Assembly: GCA_903970595.1 (NCBI GenBank)
Contig: CAJCJI010000178.1
Coordinates: 37,883 to 101,882, forward strand
Reading direction: 5' to 3'
Length of the DNA: 64,000 bases
Source: Verrucomicrobiota bacterium
GTDB taxonomy: Bacteria; Pseudomonadota; Gammaproteobacteria; Nevskiales; Nevskiaceae
The position numbers and the translations under genes were made by a program. Under the pieces are notes generated by a model. It was not told where the DNA came from, ran no database searches, and worked only from the letters and a program-made list of their open reading frames with translations. Shown in pieces: positions 35,307-42,982 of the stretch. How positions within the stretch are numbered: the first letter of the stretch is position 1; each line of letters begins with the position of its first letter.

Positions 35307-36263
35307 ATGCAAGTCGATACTCGCTACCATCCCAGCCCCGATCAACTGGCTGTGGCGAGCGCGATGGACGAGTCGCTGGCGTCTTTGCTGCCCCTGTCCC
35401 GCCTTCATGCCGCGCAGGTGGAAGACGCCCAGACCTGGTCGAGCCTCGAGGAAATCGGCATCTTTGGCATCGGCTTGCGCGAGGACCAGGGCGGCAGCGG
35501 TCTCGGAGTGGTTGAAGAAGCGCTGATCGTCAGGCAGCTCGGGCAGCGCCTCGCGTCTCCCGCCGTTCTGGCGACTGTCGCCTCCGCGCATGCCATGAGC
35601 GCCAAGGGTATGCATGGACGCCGCGTTGCGGCCGCCTGGCGTCGCGCAGACCGGGTCCTCGTCGTCGAAGACGCAGGGACCGATCTGGTGCTGGTGCGCG
35701 ATGAGGCAGGCGCCGCGCTCTATGATCGCGGCTCCTGCTCCGCCAGGACCATCGATAGCCGGCTGTGGCTTGCCGAGTTGCGCGAAGCGTTGGTGACCGG
35801 CGCGCCGGCCGCACACCTGGACGCTTCCGAGTCCTTGCGTTTGCGCCTGCTCGACGCGGCGGCCCTCGCCGGCATTGCCCAGGGTGCGCTGGAAATGGCA
35901 GTCGCCTACGCCGGCCTGCGCGAGCAGTTCGGCCGCCCCATCGGCAGTTTCCAGGCGCTGAAGCATCATTGCGCGAACATGGCGATTGCCGCGCGCTGCG
36001 CGCGGGACCAGACGAATTTTGCCGCGGTAGCCTTGGACGAAGGACGCGAGGACACCGTTCTCCAGGTTGAATCCGCGCTTTTCGTGGCGGGTACCGCGGC
36101 GATTGAAAACGCGGGGAAGAACATCCAGATCCACGGCGGCATCGGTTTCAGCGACGAGGCCGATCCGCATTTGCTGCTCAAGCGCGCGCAGCTTCTGCTG
36201 ACCATCGCCGGCGGCCTGGAAGCAGCAAGTGAACGTATCGCAAATACCAAAGCGGGGTGGTGA
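35307..36263 (+). CDS. Acyl-CoA dehydrogenase, short partner subunit
   Basis: 318 residues. The N-terminal domain is partly kept (EEIGIFGIGLREDQGGSGLG). The middle domain is reduced, and the helical bundle contains GLREQFGRPIGSFQALKHHC and a C-terminal IQIHGGIGFSDEADPHLLLK. The loss of the flavin/substrate loop suggests it works as the partner of a full-length ACAD, most simply the one at 32104-33261. ATG 35307 follows a GAGAG; the frame is open upstream into the REP pair, which is unlikely to be coding. The SDR gene starts 1 base after its stop. Confidence 0.87.
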   Translation: MQVDTRYHPSPDQLAVASAMDESLASLLPLSRLHAAQVEDAQTWSSLEEIGIFGIGLREDQGGSGLGVVEEALIVRQLGQRLASPAVLATVASAHAMSAKGMHGRRVAAAWRRADRVLVVEDAGTDLVLVRDEAGAALYDRGSCSARTIDSRLWLAELREALVTGAPAAHLDASESLRLRLLDAAALAGIAQGALEMAVAYAGLREQFGRPIGSFQALKHHCANMAIAARCARDQTNFAAVALDEGREDTVLQVESALFVAGTAAIENAGKNIQIHGGIGFSDEADPHLLLKRAQLLLTIAGGLEAASERIANTKAGW

Positions 36264-36264
36264 T

Positions 36265-37044
36265 ATGCAGGTGGCTATCGTTACGGGGGCCAGCAGCGGC
36301 ATCGGCTGGGGCACGGCCGTCAAGCTGCACGGCATGGGTATGGCGGTGCTTGGCGTCGGCCGCGACGCCGGGAAGCTTGCGGCCCTCGAAAGCGCGATCG
36401 GTGACCCCGAGCGCATCGCGACCCTCGCCGTCGACATCACCGCCGCAGACGCGCCCAGGCGCATCGTCGAACTGGCGCTGGCGCGCTGGAACCGCATCGA
36501 CTTCCTCATCAACAACGCCGGCGTCGGCAGCCCCAAGCCGCTGCATGAAACCGACGACGAAAGCCTGGATTATTTCCTTGGCCTGATGCTGCGCGCGCCG
36601 TTCCGCCTGGCGCGCGACGCGATCGTGCACATGAAGCCGGGTTCGGCGATTATCAACGTGACCTCCACCTTTGCGATGATCGGCGGTCGCCGAGGCGGAG
36701 CCTACTCGGCGGCGAAGGGCGGCTTGACGGCGCTCACCATGCATATCGCCTGCCAGTACGGTGCGCAGGGGATACGCTGCAACGCGGTGGCGCCGGGTGT
36801 GACGGTGACGCCGATGACGCAGGGCCGCCTGAACGACGACCTGTTCCGCAGGATCAATGTCGAGATGACGCCCCACACCCGGCTGGGCGAAGTCGAAGAT
36901 ATCGCAAGCACCATCGCCTTTTTATGCTCGCCCGGCGGCAGCTTCATCAACGGGCAGACCATCGTCGTCGACGGCGGCTGGAGTTCCACCAAGTTCTTGT
37001 CGGAACATGCCCTGACCTCGGTCTGGACCAAGCCCGGCGAATAG
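36265..37044 (+). CDS. SDR-family oxidoreductase
   Basis: 259 residues, classical short-chain dehydrogenase. The cofactor motif is TGASSGIGWG, then NNAGVG; the active site is NVTSTFA with YSAAKGG; the C-terminal INGQTIVVDGGWSS is typical. GVGRD after the second strand leans to NADP. It probably oxidises or reduces a hydroxyl/keto group of the pathway compound or its CoA ester. ATG 36265 is chosen, directly after the preceding stop. It converges on the Gfo/Idh gene across 34 bases. Confidence 0.9.
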   Translation: MQVAIVTGASSGIGWGTAVKLHGMGMAVLGVGRDAGKLAALESAIGDPERIATLAVDITAADAPRRIVELALARWNRIDFLINNAGVGSPKPLHETDDESLDYFLGLMLRAPFRLARDAIVHMKPGSAIINVTSTFAMIGGRRGGAYSAAKGGLTALTMHIACQYGAQGIRCNAVAPGVTVTPMTQGRLNDDLFRRINVEMTPHTRLGEVEDIASTIAFLCSPGGSFINGQTIVVDGGWSSTKFLSEHALTSVWTKPGE

Positions 37045-37078
37045 CCGGTCGGGGGCTTCCGGGTTCTGCCGGCGGAAC

Positions 37079-38197
37079 TCAATGAACGCCCGGCGGCGCT
37101 GGCGGTGATGACTGGGGTGCGGTCGGATTGATGTTGACGAGCGCGCCCGACATCGCCGAGGACGCGCGGATCGCATCGAGCACCTCCATACCGGCAACAC
37201 CGTCCGCAAACGTCGGCGCTGGTACGGCGCTTGTGCTTGTACGGCCATCGATCCCGGCGCGCAGGACCTCGCAGAGGCGCGTAAATGGGCCCAGGGAGTG
37301 GGCATTCCGCCGCCGCGGATCATCCTGGTCCGGGGGTGGTGGAAGTGCCAGGTCCGCCGGCATGGCCAGCTCGCGCACCCCGTCCCGATCCGCCAGCTTG
37401 ACGCCGCCCCCTTCGAGCCACAGCGTTCCCTTGGTACCGGCGACACGGGCCATCGCAGCGAGAGGGCCCCAGCCGGCCGCGGTCTGCTGAATCAGGCCCT
37501 CGGTGCCGTTGACGAGCCGGAAGCGCACCGCGAAGGAATCTTCTGCTACCGCTTGCCGCGCTGAGACGATGGGCAGGGCCGCACTCAGGGAAGCAAACTC
37601 GCCCAGCCAGCAGCGCACGTGATCGACGATATGGGAGCCGGCGGCGCCGAGCCAGCCGCCGCCGGCCTGTGGATCGAACCACCACTGCGGCATCCTGGCA
37701 TCCGGACTTGCGACCAGGGAAAAATATTGCACCAGCGTCGCCAATCGGGGTTCGCCGATCAAGCCTTCCGCGATGGCGCGCGCGGCCAGCGCATGGTCGG
37801 GCTGCCAGCGGAACTCATGGCCTACCAGGTGCACGACGCCGGCACGCTGCGCGGCTTCGAGCATGCTGAGCGCTTCGGCGGCGTCCCTGGCGAAGGGCTT
37901 TTCGCAGAGCAGATGGCAGCCCCGCGCCAGGGCGGTCATAGTCAGCGCGGCATGCGTATGTGGCGGAGTGGCGATGCTCACCGCCACGGCGCCGGTGCGC
38001 ACGATCGCCTCGTCGAGATCGGTAAAGGCCTGCAGTACCGCGTTGGCCTGCGCGCGCTGCGCGGTGCGTTCGGCATTGGTACCGACCAGGCCCGCGACCT
38101 CGAAGCCGGCGGCGCGCAGCGCCGGAACGTGGATGCGGCAGCCGAATTCCGTTCCGACCACAAGTGCCGGCGGCCTGGCCTGGTTGAAACTGCTCAT
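37079..38197 (-). CDS. Gfo/Idh/MocA-family oxidoreductase
   Basis: 372 residues. The N-terminal Rossmann region is PPALVVGTEFGCRIHVPALR. The family lysine is in LCEKPFARD, and the C-terminal part contains GGGWLGAAGSHIVDHVRCWL. Such enzymes oxidise or reduce sugars, cyclitols or ring hydroxyls with NAD(P). The ATG (38197) overlaps the stop of the KstD-like gene in an ATGA, so the two are translationally coupled. It is the last gene of the cofE-cofD-KstD-like set. The substrate is unknown. Confidence 0.9.
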   Translation of the reverse strand: MSSFNQARPPALVVGTEFGCRIHVPALRAAGFEVAGLVGTNAERTAQRAQANAVLQAFTDLDEAIVRTGAVAVSIATPPHTHAALTMTALARGCHLLCEKPFARDAAEALSMLEAAQRAGVVHLVGHEFRWQPDHALAARAIAEGLIGEPRLATLVQYFSLVASPDARMPQWWFDPQAGGGWLGAAGSHIVDHVRCWLGEFASLSAALPIVSARQAVAEDSFAVRFRLVNGTEGLIQQTAAGWGPLAAMARVAGTKGTLWLEGGGVKLADRDGVRELAMPADLALPPPPDQDDPRRRNAHSLGPFTRLCEVLRAGIDGRTSTSAVPAPTFADGVAGMEVLDAIRASSAMSGALVNINPTAPQSSPPAPPGVH

Positions 38198-39891
38198 CGT
38201 GACGGTCTCGTGGAGGATTGAGGTTCGCAAGCGTGCCTGGCGGCCACGTAGCCCCAGACGAAGGACGGTCCCACGCTGGAGCCGGCGCCGGGATAGGCGC
38301 GCCCCATCACCGAGGCGGTCGATACGCCGGTGGCGTAAAGCCCCTGGATGACCGATCCGTCCACGCGCAGCACGCGCGCCTGCGCGTCCGTCACCACGCC
38401 GCCGTAGGTGCCCACATCGCCCGGCAGCACCGGGACTGCGTAGAACGGCGCCTTCTCGATCGCGCCGAGCGTCGCCGAGGGCTGGTGCAGCCAGTCGCCC
38501 AGCCAGTTGTCGTAGGCCCGCTCGCCGCGATGGAAATCCTCGTCGCGATTCTTCGCGACGAAGCCGTTGAAGCGCTCGACTGTGGCGCCGAGCGTAGCCG
38601 TATCGATCTTGAGTTGCGCGGCGAGCTGGTCGATGCTGTCGGCGGCTTTCAGGTAACCGGAGTCAGTCCAGTTCTGCGGCTTTTTGCTGCCGGGCATGGT
38701 GCCGGCCAGCATGTATTTGCGCAGGTATTGGCTGTCGAAAATGGCCCAGCTTGGTACAGCGGGCACGGACTTGTTCCGTTCCAGCATGCCCTTGCAATAG
38801 GCCATGTAGGAGCCGCCCTCGTTCATGTAGCGGACGCCGCTCTGATCGACCAGGATGGCGTGCGGCGAGGCCGTCATGGCCTGCGCCGTGGGCTTGAACT
38901 CGCTTTCTTCCGCCCCCGGCGGCAATGTCACCTGACTGCCGACGCGCTCCTCCATTTGGGCGATGGCCGCTCCCCGGCGCATCATCTCCTCGATCATCTC
39001 GCCGGTGTCCCCGGGCGCGGCCATGGTCCACTTCACCGACGTGCCGGGCTGATATCGATCGCGCATGCCCTGGTTGCGCGCGAAACCTCCGGCGTTGATC
39101 AGCACGCCGAGGCGCGCGCCCACGCGCCAGGCGTGCCCATCCTTGACGGTGGTCACGCCCTTCACGGCATCGTCTTCCACAATCAGTTCTTTCACCGGCG
39201 AGCCGGTCCGCAGTTCGACCCCGGCGCGCAGTGCAGCCTGCAGCATGCGGCCCTGCAGCGCGGCGCCGCCGGCCACCCAGTGCTTGCCGCCAAGCTTCGC
39301 GGCAAGGCCGCGCAGGGCCAGCTTCAGCATCAACCACTTCACCTGCCAGGAGCGCTTGTAGGCCGGCAGTTCCATCATCTCTTCGAGCGTGGCGGGCAAA
39401 GATAGCTGTATAAAGCTGGGGCGAAGCTTTTCCTTCCAGAGTCCGAGTTCATTGACATCGAACAGTTCAGCAACCACGGTGCGTCCGGCCACCGAGCCGC
39501 CGGGGCGCTCGTCGTAATAATCCGGCCATTCGCTGACCCGGGTGAGCCGGATGCCCTGGCCGGCGAGGAACTCGATCATACGCGGCGCCTCGGTGAGGTA
39601 GGTATGCCGCCGCTCGCGCGATGCGCCGGGTGCGTCGGCGGCGTCGCCCAGGACGCTGTCGAGGTAAGCCGCGGCCTTTTCATAACTGTCTTCGACCCCA
39701 TCCCGCTTCATGAAGGGATTGTTCGGAATCCACATCACGCCGCCTGAACGCGCCGTGGTGCCGCCCACCAGGTCGGTTTTCTCCAGGATGAGCACGCTAT
39801 GGCCCAAGGACTTCGCCAGCAAGCCTGCGCACATGGAGCCGCCGCCGCTGCCGGCCACGACAAAGTCATAGGTCTCGTCGAACTCCGTCAC
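38194..39891 (-). CDS. FAD-dependent 3-ketosteroid delta-1-dehydrogenase-like protein
   Basis: 565 residues. The FAD-binding N-terminus is FVVAGSGGGSMCAGLLAKSL with EKTDLVGGTTARSGG. Near residue 500, YAVPVLPGDVGTYGG matches the conserved Tyr and Gly region of 3-ketosteroid dehydrogenases, and a C-terminal GRAYPGAGSSVGPSF completes the FAD site. KstD enzymes introduce a C1-C2 double bond beside a ring ketone. Other members of this flavoprotein group act on different cyclic ketones, so the substrate is open. The start is GTG 39891 with GGGAGGAAGC before it, 29 bases after the cofD stop. Confidence 0.85.
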   Translation of the reverse strand: MTEFDETYDFVVAGSGGGSMCAGLLAKSLGHSVLILEKTDLVGGTTARSGGVMWIPNNPFMKRDGVEDSYEKAAAYLDSVLGDAADAPGASRERRHTYLTEAPRMIEFLAGQGIRLTRVSEWPDYYDERPGGSVAGRTVVAELFDVNELGLWKEKLRPSFIQLSLPATLEEMMELPAYKRSWQVKWLMLKLALRGLAAKLGGKHWVAGGAALQGRMLQAALRAGVELRTGSPVKELIVEDDAVKGVTTVKDGHAWRVGARLGVLINAGGFARNQGMRDRYQPGTSVKWTMAAPGDTGEMIEEMMRRGAAIAQMEERVGSQVTLPPGAEESEFKPTAQAMTASPHAILVDQSGVRYMNEGGSYMAYCKGMLERNKSVPAVPSWAIFDSQYLRKYMLAGTMPGSKKPQNWTDSGYLKAADSIDQLAAQLKIDTATLGATVERFNGFVAKNRDEDFHRGERAYDNWLGDWLHQPSATLGAIEKAPFYAVPVLPGDVGTYGGVVTDAQARVLRVDGSVIQGLYATGVSTASVMGRAYPGAGSSVGPSFVWGYVAARHACEPQSSTRPSR

Positions 39892-39920
39892 TCAGCTTCC
39901 TCCCGCATCTGGAGCAGGCA

Positions 39921-40880
39921 TCATGGCTGTGGCAATCGGCCACTCCGCAGTGCGTCGATCAGCGCCAGGCAATGGCGCGCCAGCGCGGCTTTCTGTTCTG
40001 CGGACTTCATCACCGTGGCTGCGACGTCGAAGCGCGGGTCGGACGCGGCCAGCTGCGCATCCGCATGATCGACGATGACCGCATCGACGAAGTCGGCATA
40101 AAGTTCGGCGACGACCGCTGCGGTTGGCTGCACCCCAAGTTCGCGCATGATCTTGGCGGTGGGGCCCTTGATCGCCTCGCCGGCGACGATGGGCGAAACC
40201 GCGATCACCGGCGCGCTGAGCGCGCGCAGCCGTTCGCGCAACTCGGCGACGGCCAGCATCGGCGCCACGCTCAGGTACGGATTCGATGGGCAGAGGATCA
40301 CGCCGGCGAGGTCCGGGCTGGCCAATGCACTGCGCACTGCCGGCGCCAAGGTGGCGGAAGGCGCGCCCTCGAAGTCGAGTGACCGCAGCACCGGCTCGCA
40401 GCGCAGCCGCACGAAGTAATCCTGGAAGGCAAGCCGCCCCCGGTCCGTATCCACCATCGTGCGCACGGCCTGATCGCTGACCGGGAGGATGGTTGCGCCA
40501 ATGCCGAGCCGGCGCGCGAGTTCCAGGCTCACTTGGCTCAGCGTCCGTCCCTGCTGCAGCAGCTCGCGGCGCAGCAGGTGCAGCGCGATGTCGCGGTCGC
40601 CCAGCAGAAACCAGGTGTCGACGCCCAGGCGCCGCAGCTCGTCGCGCACGCCCCAGCTTTCGTCCGCGCGCCCCCAGCCCTGCTCCGGGTGGACGCGGCC
40701 GGAAAGCGTATACAGCACCGTGTCGAGATCGGGGCAGATCGTCAGGCCCAGGTGCTCGAAGTCGTCGCCGACGTTGACCGCCACCACCAGCGCGTCCGCC
40801 GGCAATACCTGGGCCAAACCATAGGCCATCTTGGCGCCGCCGACGCCGCCCGAAAGCGCGAGGTAATGCGGTGTACTCAT
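39921..40880 (-). CDS. cofD: CofD/FbiA: 2-phospho-L-lactate transferase of F420 biosynthesis
   Basis: 319 residues. It begins MSTPHYLALSGGVGGAKMAY, the CofD nucleotide-binding glycine motif, then NVGDDFEHLGLTICPDLDT, a CofD hallmark, and CPSNPYLSVAPMLAV. The enzyme transfers a phospho-lactyl-type group (from the CofC product) to the deazaflavin Fo, making F420-0 or its dehydro form. Its ATG overlaps the cofE stop by 4 bases (ATGA). The KstD-like gene follows 29 bases downstream, tying cofactor synthesis to catabolism. Confidence 0.95.
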   Translation of the reverse strand: MSTPHYLALSGGVGGAKMAYGLAQVLPADALVVAVNVGDDFEHLGLTICPDLDTVLYTLSGRVHPEQGWGRADESWGVRDELRRLGVDTWFLLGDRDIALHLLRRELLQQGRTLSQVSLELARRLGIGATILPVSDQAVRTMVDTDRGRLAFQDYFVRLRCEPVLRSLDFEGAPSATLAPAVRSALASPDLAGVILCPSNPYLSVAPMLAVAELRERLRALSAPVIAVSPIVAGEAIKGPTAKIMRELGVQPTAAVVAELYADFVDAVIVDHADAQLAASDPRFDVAATVMKSAEQKAALARHCLALIDALRSGRLPQP

Positions 40881-41656
40881 CGGAACAGGTCCTGTTGCAG
40901 CGGCCGCAGCAATTCTCGGGCGCCGTGACCCGTGGCGAAGTAGGGTGCCGGTACGCCGCGGACAATGACCATGGGCCTGCCCTCGGCGGCCTCGCCGCAA
41001 ACCAGGGTGGCGGTGGCGCACAACTGATCGGCCAGTGCCAGCTGCGTGACCTGCAAGGGCCGGCCGCTGCGGTCCGGTGTGCCGCGCAGGTCCACCAGCG
41101 GCCGCAGGCCGGAACAGCCGACGCAGGTGCCACACACGCCGAGGCGCCAGGCCCGGCCGAAGCTATCGGAAATCAGTACCGCCAGCTGCAGCCCATGGCG
41201 ATGCTCAAGTTCCTGGCGCAAGTTTTCCGCCGAAGCGTCCGGATCCACCGGCAGCAGCAGGGCACGCTCACCGCCCTGGGGCAGATTGGACTGGTCGATT
41301 GCCGCATTGGCGACGACGAAGCCGAGCCGGTGGCGCACAATCAATACCTGCGGCGCAACGCGCACCACCTCGGTGGATTCGCGCAGCACCAGCTCGACCA
41401 GGCGCGGGTCCTTGCCGCAGCGCTGCGCCAGCTCGCGCGCTTCGGCGCCTGGCTCGACGGTGCACAGATCGACATAGCGATCTTCGGCCTTGGAGACGAT
41501 TTTTTGTGCTACGACCAGCACGTCGCCATCGCGCAACTCCTGATTGGGCAGGCTGCGCAGCGCCGCATCCAGCAGCGCGGAGAGGTCGTTGCCCGGCTGC
41601 ACTTCCGGCAGTCCCAGGATGGGCAGAAACGAGAGCGCGCCGCTCGGCAGGCTCAC
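40877..41656 (-). CDS. cofE: CofE: F420-0:gamma-glutamyl ligase, single-domain
   Basis: 259 residues corresponding to the ligase domain only: LRDGDVLVVAQKIVSKAEDR, VLISDSFGRAWRLGV and VDLRGTPDRSGRPLQVTQ. It adds glutamates to F420-0. Actinobacterial FbiB carries an extra C-terminal flavin reductase domain, missing here, as in archaeal CofE. A cysteine-rich loop (GVCGTCVGCSGL) replaces the more usual small-residue stretch. The start is GTG with a weak ribosome site. First gene of a probable cofE-cofD-KstD-like-Gfo/Idh operon. Confidence 0.93.
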   Translation of the reverse strand: MSLPSGALSFLPILGLPEVQPGNDLSALLDAALRSLPNQELRDGDVLVVAQKIVSKAEDRYVDLCTVEPGAEARELAQRCGKDPRLVELVLRESTEVVRVAPQVLIVRHRLGFVVANAAIDQSNLPQGGERALLLPVDPDASAENLRQELEHRHGLQLAVLISDSFGRAWRLGVCGTCVGCSGLRPLVDLRGTPDRSGRPLQVTQLALADQLCATATLVCGEAAEGRPMVIVRGVPAPYFATGHGARELLRPLQQDLFR

Positions 41657-41960
41657 TTGGTCACCGCTATGGCGCCAGCATCCGCCGGCGCAGCCGGCAA
41701 GCGGCTTTGCCGAATCGACTTCGGGTGAATGTCAGGTCCTGAATCCATATCTTATGGCCCTTCCGACATGCGGATCGAACATCGCGGCACGCCAGGCCCT
41801 CACTACAATGCCTTCAATGTCTTTGCTGGAAATCGGGCAATCGCTCCTTCCGCCTCGATTGTACACGCGATGATGTTCGCACTTGCGCCGATTCGACCTC
41901 ACGATTCCCACCATCTGCGACACCAGTGCCCGGAGCGGGAAGCACGGCAGGAGAGACGAT
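41657..41960. other. Divergent intergenic region between cofE and an LLM gene
   Basis: 304 bases that must hold promoters for cofE (leftward) and the LLM oxidoreductase (rightward). The only clear local motif is TGTACA near 41861. No gene was recognised. Confidence 0.4.
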
Positions 41961-42953
41961 ATGTTCACCATGCGATTCGACATGCGGGTGCCAGGCATGA
42001 CGCCCGTCCAGATTGCCGACCAGTACCAGACCGCCGTCGAGATGGCCCGTTGGGTCGATGACAAGGGCGCCTTCACTATCGGCCTGCCCGAACACCATGC
42101 CGCGGAGGATGGCTACCTTCCTTCGCCACTGGTGCTGGCTTCGGCCATGGCCGCGGTGACCAGGAATGTGCGGTTCATGGCCGGCGCGGCGCTGCTGCCC
42201 ATGTATGACCCGGTGCGGCTGGCGGAGGACATGATCGTGCTCGATCACCTCAGCCGTGGGCGGATGAGCTACATCCTGGGGATCGGCTATCGGCCGCTCG
42301 AATATCAGCTTCATCACCTCGATTTCGAGCGGCGCGGTGCCATCGCGGACGAGAAGCTGGCCCGCCTGCTGGAGGCATTGCGAGGATCGGCGCAGGCTAG
42401 CGCCATGCCGCGGGTGACACCGCCGCCATTCACGCCGGGCGGCCCGCCGGTCATGTGGGGCGGCGCCACCAAGGCGGCGGCCCGGCGGGCCGGGCGCAAC
42501 GGCCTGGGCTTCTTCGCCCAGATCGACACGCCGGGTCTGGCCGAAGCTTACGCGGACGCCGCCCGCGAGGCCGGCCTTGAGCCCGGCCCCTGCGTGCTGC
42601 CTTCACCGGAGATGCCGGGTTCGGTGTTCGTCCATCCCGATCCCGACACAGGCTGGAACGAGGTCGGCCGCTACCTGCTGGCCGATGCCGTGGTCTATGC
42701 CGACTGGAACAGGAATGCCGGCCGCGATACCGTCAAGCTGTCCGCGAGCCGCACGGTCGAGGCGCTGCGGGCGGAGCGGGGCCCCTACCGGGTGGTCAGC
42801 GTGCAGGAGGCCGTTGATCTGATCAAGCGCTGGGGCCGGTTGACGCTGCATCCGCTATGCGGCGGCTGTCCGCCGGATCTTGCCTGGACTTACCTGCGCC
42901 GCGTGGTCGGCGAGGTCATGCCCGCTCTCGCTGCCACGACCGGTCAGCCCTGA
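41961..42953 (+). CDS. LLM-class (luciferase-like) F420/FMN-dependent oxidoreductase
   Basis: 330 residues of the bacterial-luciferase TIM-barrel family: MRFDMRVPGMTPVQIADQYQ, IGLPEHHAAEDGYLPSPLVL, LDHLSRGRMSYILGIGYRP. Members use F420H2 or FMNH2 for hydride transfer or oxygenation. With F420 genes on both sides, F420 dependence is likely but not proven by sequence. GGAGAGACGAT precedes the ATG at 41961. It is the only rightward gene among the leftward cof genes and converges on fbiC with 29 bases between stops. Confidence 0.88.
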   Translation: MFTMRFDMRVPGMTPVQIADQYQTAVEMARWVDDKGAFTIGLPEHHAAEDGYLPSPLVLASAMAAVTRNVRFMAGAALLPMYDPVRLAEDMIVLDHLSRGRMSYILGIGYRPLEYQLHHLDFERRGAIADEKLARLLEALRGSAQASAMPRVTPPPFTPGGPPVMWGGATKAAARRAGRNGLGFFAQIDTPGLAEAYADAAREAGLEPGPCVLPSPEMPGSVFVHPDPDTGWNEVGRYLLADAVVYADWNRNAGRDTVKLSASRTVEALRAERGPYRVVSVQEAVDLIKRWGRLTLHPLCGGCPPDLAWTYLRRVVGEVMPALAATTGQP

Positions 42954-42982
42954 GCGGTTGAATTACAGGCCGCGGTTTGAAT

